NCBI GenBank assembly: GCA_036346395.1
Contig: CM070604.1
Location: 48,635,662 to 48,699,661, forward strand
Origin: Hsuehochloa calcarea
Taxonomy: Eukaryota > Streptophyta > Magnoliopsida > Poales > Poaceae
Reading direction: 5' to 3'
DNA: 64,000 nt
A model generated the notes under the pieces. It was not told where the DNA came from. It saw only the letters and a list, made by a program, of their open reading frames with translations, and did not search any database. The position numbers and the translations under genes were made by a program. This document shows positions 60,107 to 64,000 of this stretch, piece after piece. Positions within the stretch are counted from its first letter, which is position 1. Each line of letters opens with the position of its first letter.

Positions 60107-60878
60107 TGACGAGGATCTAATAATCCTCATTTTATCTTTTATCTGTAATTCTTATTATGGGTAAATATGATGTCACATAGTCCCGTATACCCCTTATTTC
60201 TATAAGGAGAGGCCTAACCTTTGATTGTAAGTTCTTCTACAATCACCCCCATAGTCGTAAGTTCTTCTCGACTACATCATGGTCGTAAGTCCTTCTACGA
60301 CCACTACATAGTCGTAAGTTCTTCTCATCGCTGCACGATCGTAAGTCCTTCTACGACCGGAAAACTACGACCACCTTATAATCAAACCTACAGACGGGTA
60401 GGTCTAATTGATTAAGGAATCGAGCGGTCTACACGCACTATTATTCCGCGTATTAATGGTGTGTAAATACCCCATTATCTCCGGAAGATAATTGCGGACG
60501 GCGTGAAGAAGTCAAGGCGCCGGTAATTACTACCATCATGCGCCATTACTACATTAATTAGGCGCATCTTACGTAGGGACAAACGGCTACTTCTTCACGA
60601 CTATATAAGGGCATCAATCAGAGAGATATGGAGGGAAGAGAAGGACAGCAAACAAGGGCTAGTCAAGTAGAAACATAAGCACTATTCTCTGTAATAGTTT
60701 TAGTCCTTTGCTGGATCATCAAGAATACCATACACACAGGATTAGGGTTATTATTCTCTCCGGAGAAGGCCTGAACCTGTCTAAACATCCCGTGTCAATC
60801 CACTCTGCGTGATCTCATCCTTAGGAGACCCCCCGAATCAAATAATCTTTACGTAAGATCGGTTCTAATACACCGACA
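60107..60878 (+). repeat. 3' LTR of the gypsy element
   Basis: 772 bp, starts TGACGAGGATC and ends CACCGACA like the 5' LTR. Differences include loss of single bases in hairpin stems (TTCTTCTCGACT for TTCTTCTACGACT) and short indels near 60190, 60330, 60420 and 60770. Confidence 0.95.
60229..60358. repeat. Hairpin array in the 3' LTR, partly decayed
   Basis: Copy of the 5' LTR array. Units 2 and 4 have lost or changed stem bases (CTCGACT, CTCATCGCT), so they no longer pair fully, while units 1, 3 and 5 are unchanged. Confidence 0.85.
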
Positions 60879-60883
60879 GTACC

Positions 60884-63360
60884 AAAAATCTAAATAATAG
60901 TAGTATAATTAGTACTACTATGAGAGTTTAAATTTTGTCACTACTGCTATAGCAATCCTGCTGCACCTAGAGTGGTCCATGTAGTACTAAAATTCACACA
61001 TTCCAAGCCACATGAATCATGAAACCCTAATTTTCAAAAATCTAAAACCCTGATTTTCGAAATCTAAACCCTTAATTTTCGAAACCTTTTAAGAATATAT
61101 GAAATTCTGTAAACTATTACACAATCAAGTCCACTGTGTAATGAGCCTTAAGAAAAAATTCATAATATTTGGACCCCATTTTCTATATTACAAAATTTCT
61201 ATCAACAGTATACTTAAATGAATTTTTGAGAAAAATTCAGAATGAATATTTTTTAAAAAAAAGAATTACACAAGCAAGGACACTGTGTTAGGAGGCTCTA
61301 CAAAAAATTTCATAATTTTTAGAGCATATTTGCTATATTTAAAAACTTCTACAAAAATTATACATAAATAATTTTTTTAAAAAGAAAAAAGGCCACGCTT
61401 TGCCACGTGGCAACACCTCACTCGTTGCCGTACGGTCACCGTTCACACTGTGACGGTGCGACAACAGGCGAGGTGTTGGTGTCGTGGCAGCGGGCTGGCT
61501 GGGGCAGTGACATGGCGGTGCAGCAGCCATTGCCGCACCATGCAGCAATGGTGTCATTTGTTATTTTTACAAATACGAATTGAAAACGTACTGTATCTGT
61601 CAAAAACTCCATACTTAGTCTTGGGTAAGTATAATCGCTATACTGCCTCCGACCAAGCACCAGAACATTATTGGCGCATTGACACAACGAAGCTGCTTGC
61701 CGGCTTCTCTTTTCAACAGGTTCTGCTCTATTGTCGAGATCACCAAGCAATGCATCGGTAAAAATACTAGTAGTTGCTATGATTCATTTTCCATAGCTAC
61801 TTCTCTTTTTGCAATGACAAAAAAAATTACATGAATAATTTTACAGAGTACTGATGGCTAGATAGAGTGACAGCCTCCGATTTTTAGGGAAGAGGCTTTC
61901 ACATAGTTTTTATGGAAGAGTTCTTTCACGATACATTCAATTCAATACGAAATCGTTCATTATTTTTTATCTATTGACTCAGATTAGTTAGAGTTTAGTT
62001 ATACTATATCTGATAATATAAGTAGTAGAATTTTGAAGAAGTTAAAATTATAATTACCTATATAAGAATCGTATATCATAAGAGTTATCAAAATTATCAC
62101 GCATGGCTAATACGCCGTTAGGCGTTAGGCGAGAAGGGAAGACCGGGCTTCACAGTCCAGTTAATCAGTAGTGGGCGGAAGAATTCCTCAACATTAGTCA
62201 TTCAGTAGTAGACCAGCCTTTTAGTAGCACACTAGAAAAGCCGAGTAGTGAACATGCCTTGTCTGCCCACCTCTTTTAATGACCCCATCGTTATCGATTT
62301 TTTTTTCCCCGGTAAAACCGAGGCTCTTCTTTTTGTTCCTAGAAGCTAGCCTCTCCAGACTACCCGATCCATCGGTAGAACGAGAGGTCGAAAGTAGAAG
62401 TTTCCCGACCATTGAGATCTTTTTAAAAATATATATATATTTTTAACTATAGTTAGAAAAATTATAGTACTGTTATAAAAAAATTATAAATAGAAAGAAA
62501 AATTCATTATGTTCTTTACAAATCAATAATCTAATTTGATTTATATTATCACCATACACATACCAGTAGGATGTACTATAAAATTTCTCTCATTTGATAC
62601 ATAGGATTAAAGTTTCTGCTTGGGACACCAGCTATACATGAGAAGCAAGACAACAGTTTCAGACACAACTCTAAGCTGCCAGCTGACTGACGCTAATCTT
62701 CCAAAACAAACAATAACAGGACAAGGCCTCCGGAAGAGAGAAGCGACAGCAGATCACACCATACAAGTTCTCACAAAACAAACTACCAAAAACATGTAAA
62801 AACACTACTTCAACCAACTTCCACTCTTGACGTTCCTTCTACACCCACCCTCCTGCACAGAGATGACCGTGGTCGCTCCAGAAGCACATTTCAAAAATAC
62901 GAATACGAATATAGTTTCACAACTATTAGATTCGTATTCGTTCCGCCCTATTTAGCAACCAGCACATACATCGCGTCTCCAATCAGTGATGAAGAAGAGA
63001 ACGACCCCTCTGGCTCGCAAGCGAACGGATTGACTGAGAAATTAAGAAACTCGTACTCTTTTCGTTATCTTTCGGCATTCCTGGTCACTGAAACAGACAG
63101 ATCGACCAGAAATAGCACTAAATCGTACGTTTAATCATCTCAAGTCTCCCAACTGCCACTAAATAGACGAGAAATAGCACTAAACCAGTCAGCGATTTTA
63201 CACGGCTGCCAACGTTGTGAACGGTGGAAAAGCCACCAACCGCGCACTCCATTCTCCTATTTGAACCAACGAAACGCTCGCAAAAACCACCGCACCAGCT
63301 GCTAGACATCACGAGCACGCACACTAGCTTAGTATATAGTAGCTTGTAAAGAAGGAAACG
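60884..63360. other. Intergenic region upstream of the acyltransferase
   Basis: AT-rich with CTAAACCCT..TTTTCGAAA-type short repeats (61020-61090), a GC-rich patch at 61390-61560 with short ORFs on both strands, a stretch at 62100-62410 of different texture (see findings), and a hairpin ACGAATACGAATATAG..CTATTAGATTCGTATTCGT at 62896-62942. 63000-63360 should contain the acyltransferase promoter. Confidence 0.4.
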
Positions 63361-64000
63361 ATGGCAACGGTGGAGGTGTTGACGTCGGAGGTGGTCGTCC
63401 CGGCGGAGGAGACGCCGGGCGACGCCATCTGGCTGTCCAACCTCGACCTCGCCGGGCGCCGCGGCTACACACCCACGGTCTACTTCTTCCGGCCGACCGG
63501 TGAGCCGGGATTCTTCGCGGCCGACGCTATGAAGGACAGCCTCGCCAGGGCGCTGGTCGCGTTCTACCCACTCGCCGGCCGCCTCGGATTTGACGGGAAT
63601 GGGCGGATCCAGGTCGACTGCACCGGCGAGGGCGTGGTCTTCGTGACCGCGCGCTCCGACTACGTGCTCGACGACCTGATGAACGACTTCGTGCCGTGCA
63701 ACGGGATGCGCGACCTGTTAGTGCCCCCGACGCCGGCGCCGAACCCGCCGTGCGTCCAGCTGTTCGTGCAGGTCACGTACCTGCGGTGCGGCGGCGTCGT
63801 GCTCGGCCAGGCGATGCACCACTCTGTCGTCGACGCGCGGGGCGCCGCGCATTTCTTCGAGACATGGGCGAGCATCGCCCGCGGCGCTACCGTGAACGTG
63901 CAACCGTGCTTCGACCATACGCTGCTCAGCGCGCGCCCGGCGCGCGCGGTGCTCTACGACCACCCGGAGTACAAGCCCGAGCCGGAGCCAGTGGACGCCA
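63361..64000 (+). CDS. BAHD acyltransferase (hydroxycinnamoyltransferase-like), partial
   Basis: Transfers an acyl group from an acyl-CoA to an amine or alcohol in the cytosol. Open from the ATG at 63361 (MATVEVLTSEVVVPAEETP) to the window edge, 213 codons, no stop. Features of the BAHD N-terminal half: IWLSNLDLAGRRGYTPTVYF, then ALVAFYPLAGRL, and the catalytic HHSVVD motif with His-154 and Asp-158 (HxxxD) near 63820. About half of the usual 430-450 residues is present; the C-terminal DFGWG motif lies beyond the window. Closest in style to the HCT/agmatine and tryptamine hydroxycinnamoyltransferase clade; the substrate cannot be told. GC-rich, with no lesion. Upstream A-rich context GAAACGATGG supports the start. 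Confidence 0.9.
   Translation, partial: MATVEVLTSEVVVPAEETPGDAIWLSNLDLAGRRGYTPTVYFFRPTGEPGFFAADAMKDSLARALVAFYPLAGRLGFDGNGRIQVDCTGEGVVFVTARSDYVLDDLMNDFVPCNGMRDLLVPPTPAPNPPCVQLFVQVTYLRCGGVVLGQAMHHSVVDARGAAHFFETWASIARGATVNVQPCFDHTLLSARPARAVLYDHPEYKPEPEPVDA

Larger units (their letters stand above)
47523..60878 (+). mobile_element. Ty3/gypsy LTR retrotransposon, 13.4 kb, complete ends
   Basis: LTRs at 47523-48301 and 60107-60878, TSD GTACC at 47518-47522 and 60879-60883, primer-binding site from 48304, polypurine tract at about 60090-60104. Coding order gag, protease, RT, RNase H, integrase (48374-54215) defines Ty3/gypsy. A 5.6-kb region after integrase carries an antisense spliced gene and hairpin arrays. 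Gag-pol is frameshifted many times, so the copy is not autonomous as sequenced. Confidence 0.93.

Noticed and set aside
1..64000. tRNA and rRNA genes
   Set aside because: No cloverleaf with a TTCGAATC-type T-arm and no rRNA-like stretch noticed by eye on either strand; a covariance-model scan was not possible.

Overview
The window looks like nuclear DNA from a grass, most probably rice or another Oryza. It has compositionally biased GC-rich genes typical of grasses, a plant-type spliced plastid glutathione peroxidase, an LRR receptor kinase, a BAHD acyltransferase, and a dense nested load of CACTA, hAT, Mutator-like, Helitron, LINE and LTR elements. From memory, and not checkable here, a plastid GPX gene lies beside LRR receptor-kinase genes on the short arm of rice chromosome 6; the gene order fits that region.

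Layout. Positions 1-3227 hold an LRR receptor-like kinase with a non-RD kinase domain, one intron, and one single-base frameshift near 781. Downstream (4105-4490, minus) is the broken kinase tail of a paralogue. Positions 4955-10200 are two related CACTA copies: one with a left terminal inverted repeat, palindromic subterminal arrays and a decayed Ulp1-like gene, the other only a fragment with a TNP2-type C-terminus. A complete six-exon plastid glutathione peroxidase gene lies on the minus strand at 10758-15024 with a MITE in its last intron. Then come a Mutator-like element carrying GC-rich cargo, a 5'-truncated LINE with target-site duplication (TSD), and a hAT-like element with a perfect 8-bp TSD.

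Positions 20030-29705 hold an unprocessed pseudogene of transcription elongation factor SPT5, with TATA box, at least twelve exon remnants, stops and frameshifts. Its introns hold long-LTR sequence with a nested second LTR, a hAT-like element and a Helitron-like element, and a small solo LTR with TSD lies between two of its exons. Positions 30562-37136 are a largely complete LINE on the minus strand, next to a solo LTR (37137-39116) of the same family as the one nested in the SPT5 pseudogene. Positions 41013-46404 are a hAT-like element split by a 4.3-kb solo LTR; both TSDs survive.

Positions 47523-60878 are a 13.4-kb Ty3/gypsy retrotransposon with both LTRs, TSD GTACC, primer-binding site, polypurine tract, frameshifted gag-pol in the order protease-RT-RNase H-integrase, and a 5.6-kb 3' region carrying a spliced antisense gene. 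Its LTRs and the intronic parts of the antisense gene contain regularly spaced (about 29 bp) arrays of short hairpins whose stems vary in a base-pair-preserving way. This is the most unusual signal in the window. At the right edge (63361-64000) begins a BAHD acyltransferase with an HxxxD motif, cut by the window end.

Only three genes look host-encoded and plausibly functional: the receptor kinase (if its frameshift is an assembly error), the glutathione peroxidase and the acyltransferase. They are not an operon or pathway; everything between them is TE-derived or relic sequence.
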